64,000 nt of DNA, from the NCBI GenBank assembly GCA_965205925.1, contig OZ242183.1, positions 124,001 through 188,000 of the forward strand. Reading direction: 5' to 3'. The translations under genes and the position numbers were made by a program. This document shows positions 33,400 through 41,319 of this stretch, in pieces; position 1 is the first letter of the stretch; each line of letters begins with the position of its first letter. This DNA is from CAYRJD01 sp965205925. GTDB lineage: Bacteria > Actinomycetota > Acidimicrobiia > Acidimicrobiales > Poriferisodalaceae. The notes under the pieces are model-generated. The model was not told the DNA's origin, did no database searches, and saw only the letters and a program-made list of their open reading frames with translations.

Positions 33400-34376
33400 G
33401 CGGTTGCCGTTTCTGCGGTTGCTGGCACCGCATCTGATTGATCGCTTTCGCTAGCAGCGTTCGCTGCGCTTGCAGTGGCTTTGGTTGCGTCTTTAAGGTT
33501 ACGTTCAGATTCACGGTAAGCCGCCAGCAGGCCTGGTTGTATGCACTCCTCAGGCGACAAGCCTCGCATTGTGGCAATCATGTCCGGTCGCCTTAGGTCT
33601 TTCAAACCTGAAATAGTTGCCTTGGCAACATTGATGTGATTGGACGAGCCAAGCGACTTTGCTAAGACATCTCCGATGCCTGCTTCCTCCAAAATCGCGC
33701 GAGCCGCACCACCTGCGATCACTCCGGTACCAGGCGCAGCTGGTTTCAGCATCACACGACCCGCTCCGACCTCGCCGATAACCGGATGGATGATGGTTGA
33801 TCCAGCTAGCGGTACGCGAAAGAGATTCTTGCGAGCTTCTTCGGTGCCTTTTTGTATAGCTAACGGAACTTCCTTGGCTTTGCCATAGCCCAAACCAACC
33901 TGGCCTGCTCCGTCTCCGATTACTACTAGCGCTGTAAATGAAAAACGTCGGCCTCCCTTTACAACTTTTGCTACGCGGTTGATGTCAATGACGCGTGACT
34001 CACGCAGTCCGTCGTCGCTGCTTTTGCGGGGGTTTTCGTTTTGGTCACGACGACCACGGTCGCGATTGCGCTCTGGCCTGCCATCGGACTGCCTGGCTCC
34101 TGATCGCTTATCTTCAGCCTTGTCGGCTTTGCTGTCGGCGTTGTCGGAGCTGTCGGATTCCGTGACCTGGTCACTATTTGTTGAGTCGTTAGCAGATGAA
34201 TCACTATCAGATGAGTCGCTAGCAGATGAATCACTATCAGTCGAGTCACTACCAGTCGGGTCGCTATTAGTGGGTGCTGACTCGTCGGAGCTTTCCAACT
34301 GCTCCACCTTTGGAGCCTCCGCCGCCTCAGATGCCGGCTTTGCTGTGTTCTCTTCTGGGTTGTTTTCTTCAGGCAT
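33396..34376 (-). CDS. rpsE: Ribosomal protein S5 (uS5) with long acidic N-terminal extension
   Basis: S5 helps decoding fidelity and mRNA entry. The core is standard: INRVAKVVKGGRRFSFTALVV, GYGKAKEVPLAIQKGTEEAR, VMLKPAAPGTGVIAGGAARA and SLGSSNHINVAKATISGL. At 326 residues it is about twice the usual size. The first ~130 residues are a Ser/Asp/Glu-rich, later Arg-rich tail, part of it built from 15-bp DNA repeats (separate entry), and the last ~45 residues are Ala/Ser-rich. The extension is continuous in frame and opens at an ATG 24 bp from rplR. I infer a flexible tail, not a domain. Confidence 0.94.
   Translation of the reverse strand: MPEENNPEENTAKPASEAAEAPKVEQLESSDESAPTNSDPTGSDSTDSDSSASDSSDSDSSANDSTNSDQVTESDSSDNADSKADKAEDKRSGARQSDGRPERNRDRGRRDQNENPRKSSDDGLRESRVIDINRVAKVVKGGRRFSFTALVVIGDGAGQVGLGYGKAKEVPLAIQKGTEEARKNLFRVPLAGSTIIHPVIGEVGAGRVMLKPAAPGTGVIAGGAARAILEEAGIGDVLAKSLGSSNHINVAKATISGLKDLRRPDMIATMRGLSPEECIQPGLLAAYRESERNLKDATKATASAANAASESDQSDAVPATAETATA
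34164..34268. repeat. 15-bp tandem repeat, about seven units, in the rpsE N-terminal tail
   Basis: Imperfect 15-bp units on the plus strand, typified by agatgaatcactatc (34194-34208 and exactly again at 34224-34238) and agatgagtcgctagc. They encode Asp/Ser-rich pentapeptides on the coding strand. The outer units are more divergent. The array keeps the frame of rpsE. Confidence 0.85.
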
Positions 34377-34400
34377 GGCTTCGTCTCACTATCTCAGGTT

Positions 34401-34790
34401 CTAAAATTTCAGTCCGGCTTGACGCGCTGCTTCGGCTAGAGCTGCCACCCGACCGTGGTAGCGGTTACCGCCCCGATCCAATACCACCATCTCTATACCA
34501 GCGGCTTTGGCTCGCTCAGCCACCATTTTGCCAACCTGCTCGGCCGCCTCAGAATTACCAGTGCTACCGGTGCGTAAAGACTTTTCGACCGTCGAAGCAG
34601 CAGCCAGTGTGCGTCCGTTTTCGTCGTCAATCACCTGAGCACCGATGTGTTTGTTAGAACGAAACACGCTCAACCGAGGACGCTGCGACGTGCCATAGAT
34701 CTTTTTACGCACGCGCAAACGACGTCGATCACGGCGTCCCGTGCGCGTCTTGCGATGTGCGGCTTTTGCAACTGCGGTTGATCTACTCAT
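34401..34790 (-). CDS. rplR: Ribosomal protein L18 (uL18)
   Basis: A 5S rRNA-binding protein of the central protuberance, 129 residues. Diagnostic parts are RDRRRLRVRKKIYGTSQRPR, LSVFRSNKHIGAQVIDDENG, LAAASTVEKSLR and VVLDRGGNRYHGRVAALAEA. It lies between rplF (31 bp) and rpsE. Confidence 0.97.
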   Translation of the reverse strand: MSRSTAVAKAAHRKTRTGRRDRRRLRVRKKIYGTSQRPRLSVFRSNKHIGAQVIDDENGRTLAAASTVEKSLRTGSTGNSEAAEQVGKMVAERAKAAGIEMVVLDRGGNRYHGRVAALAEAARQAGLKF

Positions 34791-34821
34791 CGTTTAGTCC
34801 TATTTACCTAGCTTTATCTAG

Positions 34822-35361
34822 CTACTTGGCGGCTTTGCCGGCCTTGCGGATGACGCGCTCCCCTGCATAACGGATGCCTTTGCCCTTATAAGGCTCCGGC
34901 TTGCGCAGGTCACGAATATCGGCGGCTACTTGCCCCACTAGTTGCTTATCTATGCCCTTCACCTTGATGTTGGTTGCACTTGACAAGTCGAAACTGATTC
35001 CGTCGGGAGCCTTAAATAAGACCGTATGACTAAATCCCAACGACAGTTCCAAACCATTTTTTCCAGACTCCGCAGCACGGTAGCCCACGCCAACGATTTC
35101 AAGATCCTTAGTGAAACCTTCCAATACGCCGAGCACCATGTTGTTGATCAACGAGCGCGTCAATCCGTGCAGCGAGCGTTGTTGACGGGTGTCGTCGTCG
35201 CGTGCCACTGTCACCACGCCATCGGCCACTTTGACAGAAATACCGTCAGCGACATCTCGGCTTAACTCCCCTTGAGGGCCTTTGACAAACACCGAACCAT
35301 CGGCTGCCTTCACTTCTACTCCGGCCGGAATTTGAATGGGTTCGATACCTATACGAGACAT
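34822..35361 (-). CDS. rplF: Ribosomal protein L6 (uL6)
   Basis: A large-subunit protein near the factor-binding site, 179 residues from the ATG at 35361, where MSRIGIEPIQIPAGVEVKA is the family N-terminus. The frame extends to 35406, but that would overlap rpsH by 29 bp. Conserved blocks are VKGPQGELSRDVADGI, RSLHGLTRSLINNMVLGVLEG, IVGVGYRAAESG and the C-terminal RKPEPYKGKGIRYAGERV. Confidence 0.97.
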   Translation of the reverse strand: MSRIGIEPIQIPAGVEVKAADGSVFVKGPQGELSRDVADGISVKVADGVVTVARDDDTRQQRSLHGLTRSLINNMVLGVLEGFTKDLEIVGVGYRAAESGKNGLELSLGFSHTVLFKAPDGISFDLSSATNIKVKGIDKQLVGQVAADIRDLRKPEPYKGKGIRYAGERVIRKAGKAAK

Positions 35362-35377
35362 TGTTCTTACCCGGTCC

Positions 35378-35779
35378 TTACCAGACGTAACAGAGAATTT
35401 CGCCACCGATGTGCCTACGACGAGCCTCTCGGTCGGTCATTAGGCCTTTAGAAGTGGACAGCACAACAATGCCCAAACCACCCAGCACACGCGGTACTTC
35501 GTCAGATTTTGTGTACACCCGCAATCCCGGTTTTGAGATGCGCTTGAGTCCGGAGATGGTGCGCACGCGTTCGGGTGTGTACTTGAGATCAATCGTCAGT
35601 TTACGATCTGCCTGCGAGTCGCCTTCCACGCGGTAGCCACTGACATAACCCTCGCGTTTGAGGATTTCAGCTAACGACTCTTTCTGCTTAGAAGAGGGCA
35701 TAGCCACAGTGTCTTTAAAAGACATGTTGGCGTTGCGGATGCGAGTGAGCATGTCCGCTATCGGGTCGGTCATTGCCAT
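35378..35779 (-). CDS. rpsH: Ribosomal protein S8 (uS8)
   Basis: A primary 16S-binding protein and, in other bacteria, the spc-operon repressor. It is 133 residues: MTDPIADMLTRIRNANMSFK at the start, MPSSKQKESLAEILKREGYVS, LRVYTKSDEVPRVLGGLGIV and the C-terminal ARRRHIGGEILCYVW. It lies between rpsN (19 bp) and rplF (16 bp). Confidence 0.97.
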   Translation of the reverse strand: MAMTDPIADMLTRIRNANMSFKDTVAMPSSKQKESLAEILKREGYVSGYRVEGDSQADRKLTIDLKYTPERVRTISGLKRISKPGLRVYTKSDEVPRVLGGLGIVVLSTSKGLMTDREARRRHIGGEILCYVW

Positions 35780-35798
35780 TAAAGCTTCACCTTCCGAT

Positions 35799-35984
35799 CT
35801 ACCAGCTGGCCTTAGTCACGCCAGGCACCTCGCCGGCATGAACCATCTCTCGTAAACAAATTCGACACAACCCAAACTTGCGATACACCGAACGAGGGCG
35901 GCCGCACACGCGACAGCGTGTGTAGGCGCGAACCTTGAACTTTGGGGTGCGTTGCTGCTTGTTAATGAGAGCTTTTTTTGCCAT
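35799..35984 (-). CDS. rpsN: Ribosomal protein S14 type Z (uS14), zinc-binding form
   Basis: A 61-residue S14 of the short zinc-binding kind. Four cysteines in two CxxC pairs (TRCRVCGRPRS and FGLCRICLREM) make the zinc ribbon. The C-terminal GEVPGVTKASW is diagnostic. It follows rplE after 6 bp. Together with L36 this shows that zinc-ribbon ribosomal proteins are kept in this genome. Confidence 0.97.
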   Translation of the reverse strand: MAKKALINKQQRTPKFKVRAYTRCRVCGRPRSVYRKFGLCRICLREMVHAGEVPGVTKASW

Positions 35985-35990
35985 CTGTTG

Positions 35991-36578
35991 TTACTCCGTA
36001 GTCCGGAAGGGAAAACCCAATGCGTCTAGTAGTGCGCGTCCCGATTTGTCATCTTTGGCGCTTGTGACGAGCGTGATATCCATGCCGCGAACTTGGTTCA
36101 CGCTGTCGTAATCGATTTCTGGAAACACCAGTTGCTCGGTTATACCGAATGTGTAGTTTCCGTGTCCGTCGAAGCTCCGCGGCGACAGGCCACGAAAGTC
36201 ACGAATACGCGGAATCGCCAGAGTCACTAGTCGGTCGTAAAACTCCCACATGCGATTGTTTCGCAGTGTGACAGCCGCACCGATGGCATTGCCCTCACGC
36301 AGCTTGAAACCTGCGATCGATTGCTTGGCTCGTCTAATGGCTGGACGCTGGCCGCAAATTCGACTTAGATCTTCAACAGCTCCGTCTAGCAAGCCGCGGT
36401 TAGTTAGTGCTGCGCCAACGCCAACGTTTACCGAAATCTTCTGCAGTTTTGGAACCTGCATAACGTTTGCTAAACCCAGCTCGGTCTGCAGCTGAGAGCG
36501 CAGCACATCGCGGTAGAGCGCCTTCATGCGCGGTTCAGCCTGAGTTGCTGTGTTCATTGCTGGAGCATCGGTACTCAT
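35991..36578 (-). CDS. rplE: Ribosomal protein L5 (uL5)
   Basis: A 5S rRNA-binding protein, 195 residues. It shows VMQVPKLQKISVNVGVGAAL, GQRPAIRRAKQSIAGFKLREG, FYDRLVTLAIPRIRDFRGLS and FDGHGNYTFGITEQLVFPEID. The first ~17 residues are an extension over typical L5. The start overlaps the rplX stop by 4 bp. Confidence 0.97.
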   Translation of the reverse strand: MSTDAPAMNTATQAEPRMKALYRDVLRSQLQTELGLANVMQVPKLQKISVNVGVGAALTNRGLLDGAVEDLSRICGQRPAIRRAKQSIAGFKLREGNAIGAAVTLRNNRMWEFYDRLVTLAIPRIRDFRGLSPRSFDGHGNYTFGITEQLVFPEIDYDSVNQVRGMDITLVTSAKDDKSGRALLDALGFPFRTTE

Positions 36579-36967
36579 GGCAGTTCCTCGCCTGACTTAC
36601 GGTGATAACGCACCTTTTTGTCTCCCTCAAAGCGGAAGCCAACGCGGCCGGGTTCACCCGTGCGTGGGCACACCACCGCCACATTTGAAACGTCGACCGA
36701 CAACAGGTAATCAATGACCTGACCCTCTTGATTGGCCTGAGTGGGAGCCAAGTGCTTGCGCCCAACCCGCACGCCTTCAACGGTTAGACGTCCTTTTTCG
36801 GGATCTACCGAAAGCACTTCTCCTTCAATGCCTCGATCTGCCCCAAGTATTACGCGCACCATGTCACCCTTGCGGATCTTCAGATTTGGCAGCTGGTGTG
36901 AGCGGCGGCCTCGCCAGCGTGGGTGCACACCGCTTTTGCGGCTGGTGCTTTTTCGGTTGACAGGCAT
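36575..36967 (-). CDS. rplX: Ribosomal protein L24 (uL24)
   Basis: An assembly-initiating large-subunit protein with a KOW motif. From the ATG at 36967 it is 130 residues; a GTG one codon earlier is also possible. The KOW core reads LKIRKGDMVRVILGADRGIEG, then VEGVRVGRKHLAPTQANQEG and VCPRTGEPGRVGFRFEGDKKV. The N-terminal ~25 residues are an Arg/Ser-rich extension. The ATG overlaps the rplN stop by one base (TGATG). Confidence 0.95.
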   Translation of the reverse strand: MPVNRKSTSRKSGVHPRWRGRRSHQLPNLKIRKGDMVRVILGADRGIEGEVLSVDPEKGRLTVEGVRVGRKHLAPTQANQEGQVIDYLLSVDVSNVAVVCPRTGEPGRVGFRFEGDKKVRYHRKSGEELP

Positions 36968-37335
36968 CACAGCACCTCCGGCGCAAGTGAAACGATCCGC
37001 ATAAAGCGCTTGTCGCGCAGTTCACGGCCGACCGGGCCAAATATGCGGGTGCCACGCGGTTGTTGGTTTTCGTCAACTAACACGGCTGCGTTTTCATCAA
37101 ACCTGATGTAGCTGCCGTCGGGTCGGCGACGTTCTTTGCGTGTGCGCACCACCACACAGCGAACTACCTCACCCTTACGAACCGAAGCATCGGGAATGGC
37201 ATCTTTGACGGTGGCAATAAACACGTCACCGATATACGCGTAGCGACGACCAGTGCCCCCCAGGACACGAATGCACAACACCTCGCGCGCTCCTGAGTTG
37301 TCTGCCACCTTGAGGCGGCTTTCTTGCTGAATCAT
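36967..37335 (-). CDS. rplN: Ribosomal protein L14 (uL14)
   Basis: A large-subunit interface protein, 122 residues, of family length. It begins MIQQESRLKVADNSGAREVL and contains GDVFIATVKDAIPDASVRKG, VVVRTRKERRRPDGSYIRFD and a C-terminal IFGPVGRELRDKRFMRIVSLA. It lies 54 bp after rpsQ; the gap shows no signal. Confidence 0.97.
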   Translation of the reverse strand: MIQQESRLKVADNSGAREVLCIRVLGGTGRRYAYIGDVFIATVKDAIPDASVRKGEVVRCVVVRTRKERRRPDGSYIRFDENAAVLVDENQQPRGTRIFGPVGRELRDKRFMRIVSLAPEVL

Positions 37336-37389
37336 TGGGGTTTCCGTAAGGGTTGACTGAGTGTTCTTGTTTGAGTGCTTAGGGTTGGG

Positions 37390-37743
37390 TTAGCGGGCTC
37401 GTTCGATTACTTCGAGCAGACGCCAACGCTTAGTGCGCGACAGCGGACGGATCTCCATGACACGTACGCGATCGCCTACGCGTGCATCGTTGTCAGCGTC
37501 GTGCACGTAGAGTTTTTTGGTCTGTTGCACCGTCTTTGCGTAACGCCGGTGACGTACACGCTCGGTAACAGCAACCACCGCTGTCGACTGCATCTTGGTT
37601 GAAGTGACTAAGCCTTCGCGCACCTTGCGGCGGCCACGGGGCTGCGTTTCAAGTTCAGATGTTTCAGGTTTAGCTGCTTCAGGTTCAGTTTTCGCCTCAG
37701 CTGCGGGGGTGGCTTGTGTTTCTGGTTGATCGTCGTTACTCAT
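37390..37743 (-). CDS. rpsQ: Ribosomal protein S17 (uS17) with acidic N-terminal extension
   Basis: A primary 16S-binding OB-fold protein. The core shows REGLVTSTKMQSTAVVAVTE, HRRYAKTVQQTKKLYVHDAD and ARVGDRVRVMEIRPLSRTKRW. At 117 residues it is about 30 longer than usual: the N-terminus is a Glu/Ala/Pro/Thr-rich acidic tail, like those on S11 and S5. The ATG overlaps the rpmC end by 8 bp. Confidence 0.95.
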   Translation of the reverse strand: MSNDDQPETQATPAAEAKTEPEAAKPETSELETQPRGRRKVREGLVTSTKMQSTAVVAVTERVRHRRYAKTVQQTKKLYVHDADNDARVGDRVRVMEIRPLSRTKRWRLLEVIERAR

Positions 37744-37972
37744 CGTTGGATTCCCTGTTGACTGTTATGGCATCGGCTGCGGCAATTTCTCGTTCACGCA
37801 AAACCGTGTTGATCCGCGCAATGTCACGCTTTAGTGCCCCAAGCTGCGCAGAGTTATCAGACTGACCGGTTGCAAACTGAAACCGCAAGCTAAATAGTTC
37901 CTGAGAAACGTTTGCCTGCTCGTCTAACAACTGGTCGTCTGTCATATTGCGCAGAGTTGCCGCGGTTGTCAT
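37736..37972 (-). CDS. rpmC: Ribosomal protein L29 (uL29)
   Basis: A small helical hairpin protein at the tunnel exit, 78 residues. It shows LRNMTDDQLLDEQANVSQEL, FSLRFQFATGQSDNSAQLGA and LKRDIARINTVLREREIAA, all typical of L29. It shares one base with the rplP stop and overlaps rpsQ by 8 bp. Confidence 0.95.
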   Translation of the reverse strand: MTTAATLRNMTDDQLLDEQANVSQELFSLRFQFATGQSDNSAQLGALKRDIARINTVLREREIAAADAITVNRESNDE

Positions 37973-38388
37973 CAGATCGCCTCTTCACGCGAGATCACGC
38001 GTGCCTTGATCGGCAGCTTCTGAATGGCTCGGTTCATAGCCCCATGCGCCATCTCTTTACCGACTCCGCCGAGTTCAAACATCACTCGTCCGGGGCGCAC
38101 AACAACCACCCAGTGGTCGGGATTTCCCTTGCCAGAACCCATGCGAGTTTCGGCTGGCTTCATCGTCACTGGCTTGTCGGGGAAAATATTTATCCAGACT
38201 TTGCCGCCACGTTTTACGTGACGGGTCATGGCAATACGAGCCGCTTCTATCTGGCGAGCCGTAATCCAGCCAGGCTCTAGCGCCTGTATTCCGTAGTCAC
38301 CGAAGTGCACTGCTGTGCCTGCCTTGGCGCGCCCTTGCATGCGGCCGCGATGTTGCTTACGGTGCTTGACCTTGCGGGGCATCAACAT
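37972..38388 (-). CDS. rplP: Ribosomal protein L16 (uL16)
   Basis: A large-subunit protein near the A site, 138 residues from the ATG at 38388, preceded by AGGTGA; an ATG two codons later (MPRKVKHRKQHR) is an equally plausible start. It contains GRMQGRAKAGTAVHFGDYGIQ, ITARQIEAARIAMTRHVKRG, VWINIFPDKPVTMKPAETRMG and GKGNPDHWVVVVRPGRVMFEL. The ATG overlaps the rpsC stop by one base (TGATG). Confidence 0.96.
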   Translation of the reverse strand: MLMPRKVKHRKQHRGRMQGRAKAGTAVHFGDYGIQALEPGWITARQIEAARIAMTRHVKRGGKVWINIFPDKPVTMKPAETRMGSGKGNPDHWVVVVRPGRVMFELGGVGKEMAHGAMNRAIQKLPIKARVISREEAI

Positions 38389-39263
38389 CAATCATCACCT
38401 GGCCGGAAGTTGGGGGTTTGGTGCTGTTCGCGTGTTTGACGTTCGATCTGTTCTTCTTCTTCAAGCAGGCGCTCAAACTCGGGATCGGCTTCTTTTAGCA
38501 ACGGAGCAGGTTCTTCACTGGTCTCATATCCGCTATCGCGGTGCGCACCCGAAGACACGATCGCAGTCGGACTATCGGCCTCGGTGGGTTGCCCCTCGGT
38601 TGTGGGCACCTCGCGGACTGTGCTCGAAACCTTGTAGGGCAGGATGTCGCCCTTATAAAGCCAGACCTTAACGCCGATGCGACCAGCCGTAGTGCGGGCC
38701 TCACGGAAGCCATAATCGATATCGGCGCGCAGTGTGTGAAGCGGAACACGACCCTCGCGGTACCACTCGGTGCGTGCCATTTCCGATCCGCCAAGACGTC
38801 CCGAGCACTGCACACGTATCCCTAATGCTCCAGCCTTCTGTGCGTTTTGTACGGCTCGTTTCATGGCTCGACGAAACGCCACACGGCCAGCAAGCTGATC
38901 GGCCACACCTTGCGCTATCAGGGCGGCCTCTAGCTCTGGCTGCTTGATCTCTTGGATGTTGAGCTGAACCTTCGGGTTGCCGGAAATAGCAGTTAGAGAT
39001 TCACGCAAGCGGTCTGCTTCGCTACCGCGGCGACCGATAACGATGCCAGGTCGAGCGGTGTGGACGTCGATTCTTAGGCGATCGCGTGTGCGCTCTACTT
39101 CGATTCTGCTGATAGCAGCATGAGGTAGTTCATTACGCAGATAATCACGGATTTTTCGATCCTCGATCAGGTAGTCCTGGTATTCCTTGTCGGCGTACCA
39201 ACGAGACTTCCAGTCCGTTGTAATGCCTAGACGAAAACCGTAGGGGTTTACTTTTTGACCCAT
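38388..39263 (-). CDS. rpsC: Ribosomal protein S3 (uS3) with acidic C-terminal extension
   Basis: S3 forms the mRNA entry channel. It begins MGQKVNPYGFRLGITTDWKS, has the KH domain with VHTARPGIVIGRRGSEADRLR, and the C-terminal domain with GALGIRVQCSGRLGGSEMART and GRVPLHTLRADIDYGF. At 291 residues it is about 60 longer than usual, with a Glu-rich, probably helical tail (LLKEADPEFERLLEEEEQIE). It lies 3 bp from rplV. Confidence 0.97.
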   Translation of the reverse strand: MGQKVNPYGFRLGITTDWKSRWYADKEYQDYLIEDRKIRDYLRNELPHAAISRIEVERTRDRLRIDVHTARPGIVIGRRGSEADRLRESLTAISGNPKVQLNIQEIKQPELEAALIAQGVADQLAGRVAFRRAMKRAVQNAQKAGALGIRVQCSGRLGGSEMARTEWYREGRVPLHTLRADIDYGFREARTTAGRIGVKVWLYKGDILPYKVSSTVREVPTTEGQPTEADSPTAIVSSGAHRDSGYETSEEPAPLLKEADPEFERLLEEEEQIERQTREQHQTPNFRPGDD

Positions 39264-39266
39264 GTG

Positions 39267-39899
39267 CTAGGCCTCTTTGTCTGTGTCTTCGGGCGAGTCG
39301 GCTAACACCGGCTCTGTGTCTTTAGGCGAATCAGCAGACACCAACTCTGAGTTTTCGGGCGAATCAACAGACACCAACTCTGACTCTTCCGGTTCTTCTA
39401 GGGCCTCTGGTTCTTCTAGGTTCTCAGACTCTTCACCAGCTCGACTGGCGGCAACACGTGCTGCTCGCTCGGCGCTTGCTCTTTGACGAGCTCCGCCGGC
39501 AGTTAGTCGTTGGGCTCGCAGCTCCAGCTCACTTTCCGCCAACTGCGCCACTACAACGGTCACATGTGCTGTCTGCTTGTTAATACGCGACGACCGGCCT
39601 CGAGCACGTGGACGCCAGCGCTTGATTACCGGTCCCTCATCGGCCCAACATTCGGCTACATAAAGCTCTTCGGGATCAAGCTGCTCATTGTTTATTGCGT
39701 TGGTAGTCGCACTCTCCAGCACCTTGGAAACGATTTCAGCTGCGCCGCGTTCACAGAACTCAAGCCGCTCACGCGCTATGTCTAAGTCCTCATCGCGAAT
39801 CAGGTCCAGCACCGGGCGCACCTTGGATGCCGACAGCCGCGCATAGCGATGCACAGCACGTGCACCAGCGGTGACCGACAGGTCTATTACACCACTCAT
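39267..39899 (-). CDS. rplV: Ribosomal protein L22 (uL22) with acidic repeat tail
   Basis: L22 lines the exit tunnel. The core (about residues 10-115) shows HRYARLSASKVRPVLDLIRD, ESATTNAINNEQLDPEELYV and KRWRPRARGRSSRINKQTAHV. The protein is 210 residues, roughly 90 longer than usual. The extra part is C-terminal: first Arg/Ala-rich and helical, then a Glu/Ser/Asp tail made of an 11-residue unit (type SELVSADSPKD) encoded by 33-bp repeats. The start overlaps the rpsS stop by 4 bp. Confidence 0.96.
   Translation of the reverse strand: MSGVIDLSVTAGARAVHRYARLSASKVRPVLDLIRDEDLDIARERLEFCERGAAEIVSKVLESATTNAINNEQLDPEELYVAECWADEGPVIKRWRPRARGRSSRINKQTAHVTVVVAQLAESELELRAQRLTAGGARQRASAERAARVAASRAGEESENLEEPEALEEPEESELVSVDSPENSELVSADSPKDTEPVLADSPEDTDKEA
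39289..39387. repeat. 33-bp tandem repeat, three units, in the rplV 3' end
   Basis: Three 33-bp units at 39289-39321, 39322-39354 and 39355-39387. The second and third are close to identical (shared gcagacaccaactctga or the like) and the first is more diverged. They encode three 11-residue acidic repeats in the C-terminal tail of L22. Further shorter Glu/Pro-rich repetition continues to about 39425. Confidence 0.85.
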
Positions 39900-40174
39900 C
39901 GTTTACCCGCTCGTTCCTGCCCGGCGTGAAACCGGAATGTGCGCGTAGGCGCAAACTCGCCCAACTTGTGACCCACCATCGCTTCGGTTACATACACAGG
40001 TTGATGCCTGCGACCATCATGCACGGCAAAGGTGTGTCCGATCATTTCGGGGATGATTGTGGAGCGGCGGCTCCACGTCTTGATCACTTTGCGCTCGCCG
40101 CTGGCGATGAGTTCGTCCACCTTGGCTAAAAGGTGGTCGTCTACAAAGGCTCCCTTTTTGAGACTGCGTGGCAT
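39896..40174 (-). CDS. rpsS: Ribosomal protein S19 (uS19)
   Basis: A small-subunit head protein, 92 residues, of family length. It shows MPRSLKKGAFVDDHLLAKVD, IKTWSRRSTIIPEMIGHTFAV and VTEAMVGHKLGEFAPTRTFRF. It sits between rplB (5 bp) and rplV (4-bp overlap). Confidence 0.97.
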   Translation of the reverse strand: MPRSLKKGAFVDDHLLAKVDELIASGERKVIKTWSRRSTIIPEMIGHTFAVHDGRRHQPVYVTEAMVGHKLGEFAPTRTFRFHAGQERAGKR

Positions 40175-40179
40175 AGTGC

Positions 40180-41016
40180 TTACCTCCGGGTGCCCCGTGT
40201 ACGCCGGCGACGGACAATCATGTCGCTGGACTTTTTGTTCTTTGCGCGTGTACGACCCTCAGGCTTGCCCCATGGGGAAACCGGATGACGGCCGCCAGAA
40301 GACTTACCTTCGCCACCACCCAATGGGTGATCAACCGGATTCATAGCAACACCACGCGACTGTGGACGCACACCCTTCCAACGGTTGCGGCCAGCCTTAC
40401 CGATTTTCACCAGATCGGCCTCGGCATTACCAACCGCACCAACTGTGGCACGGCAATCGATCAACACCCGTCGCATCTCTGAGCTAGGCAGTCGCAATGT
40501 GGCATGCGGACCATCTTTGGCTACTAGCTGAACGCTTGAGCCGGCTGAGCGAGCCATCTGACCGCCCCCGCCTGGCCTCAACTCAACGTTGTGCACCGTG
40601 GTACCAACCGGGATGTACCGCAACGGCAGTGCGTTACCGGCACGGATTTCAGCTTGTGGTCCGTTCGCCAGCTTGTCGCCCACGCCGACATCGGCCGGCG
40701 CAATGATGTAGCGCTTTTCACCGTCGTGATAATGCAGCAACGCGATGCGAGCATTACGATTGGGGTCGTACTCAATAGCAGCCACTGTTGCTGGGACGCC
40801 GTCTTTGGTTCGCTTGAAATCGATTAAGCGGTAGCGCTGCTTATGCCCACCTCCGCGATGGCGAGAGGTGATTCGTCCGTGGTTATTGCGGCCACCTGTT
40901 GAACTCTTTTTTGCGACAAGGCTGCGCTCCGGCTTGGAGCGCGTGATGTCAGCGAAGTCTGAAACGGTCTGAAAACGGCGACCGGCGCTGGTTGGCTTGC
41001 GTGCTCGAATACCCAT
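40180..41016 (-). CDS. rplB: Ribosomal protein L2 (uL2)
   Basis: L2 is needed for subunit association and peptidyl transfer. It is 278 residues, of family length. It shows GRNNHGRITSRHRGGGHKQR, PLRYIPVGTTVHNVELRPGG, and the C-terminal block GVAMNPVDHPLGGGEGKSSGG with the conserved His, followed by RHPVSPWGKPEGRTRAKNK. It lies between rplW (9 bp) and rpsS (5 bp). Confidence 0.98.
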   Translation of the reverse strand: MGIRARKPTSAGRRFQTVSDFADITRSKPERSLVAKKSSTGGRNNHGRITSRHRGGGHKQRYRLIDFKRTKDGVPATVAAIEYDPNRNARIALLHYHDGEKRYIIAPADVGVGDKLANGPQAEIRAGNALPLRYIPVGTTVHNVELRPGGGGQMARSAGSSVQLVAKDGPHATLRLPSSEMRRVLIDCRATVGAVGNAEADLVKIGKAGRNRWKGVRPQSRGVAMNPVDHPLGGGEGKSSGGRHPVSPWGKPEGRTRAKNKKSSDMIVRRRRTRGTRR

Positions 41017-41025
41017 TGCTGCGCT

Positions 41026-41319
41026 CTAGTTCTCGAAGATTGGGATTGAGTCACCCTCGACCAGGGTGACAATTGCACGCTTGGTGTCGGGACGCTTGCC
41101 GAAAATATTGTTGCGCCGATTGCGGCGACGCTTGCCCTTGCGGTTGAGAGTGTTGATCTTTTTGACTTTCACTTCGAAAATTTCTTCAACGGCGTTACGG
41201 ATCTCGGGCTTTGACGCATTTGGGTCAACTTGAAACAGATAGACGTCTTTTTCCAACAAGTTGTAGGACTTCTCGGAAACAACCGGTGTCCGCAGCACGG
41301 TGCGTGGATCTTTCGTCAT
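41026..41319 (-). CDS. rplW: Ribosomal protein L23 (uL23)
   Basis: L23 sits at the tunnel exit and docks SRP and trigger factor. It is 97 residues from the ATG at 41319, which overlaps the rplD stop in ATGA; the frame is open to 41394, but MTKDPRTVLRTPVVSEKSYN is the family N-terminus. It contains VYLFQVDPNASKPEIRNAVEE and INTLNRKGKRRRNRRNNIFG. Confidence 0.96.
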   Translation of the reverse strand: MTKDPRTVLRTPVVSEKSYNLLEKDVYLFQVDPNASKPEIRNAVEEIFEVKVKKINTLNRKGKRRRNRRNNIFGKRPDTKRAIVTLVEGDSIPIFEN

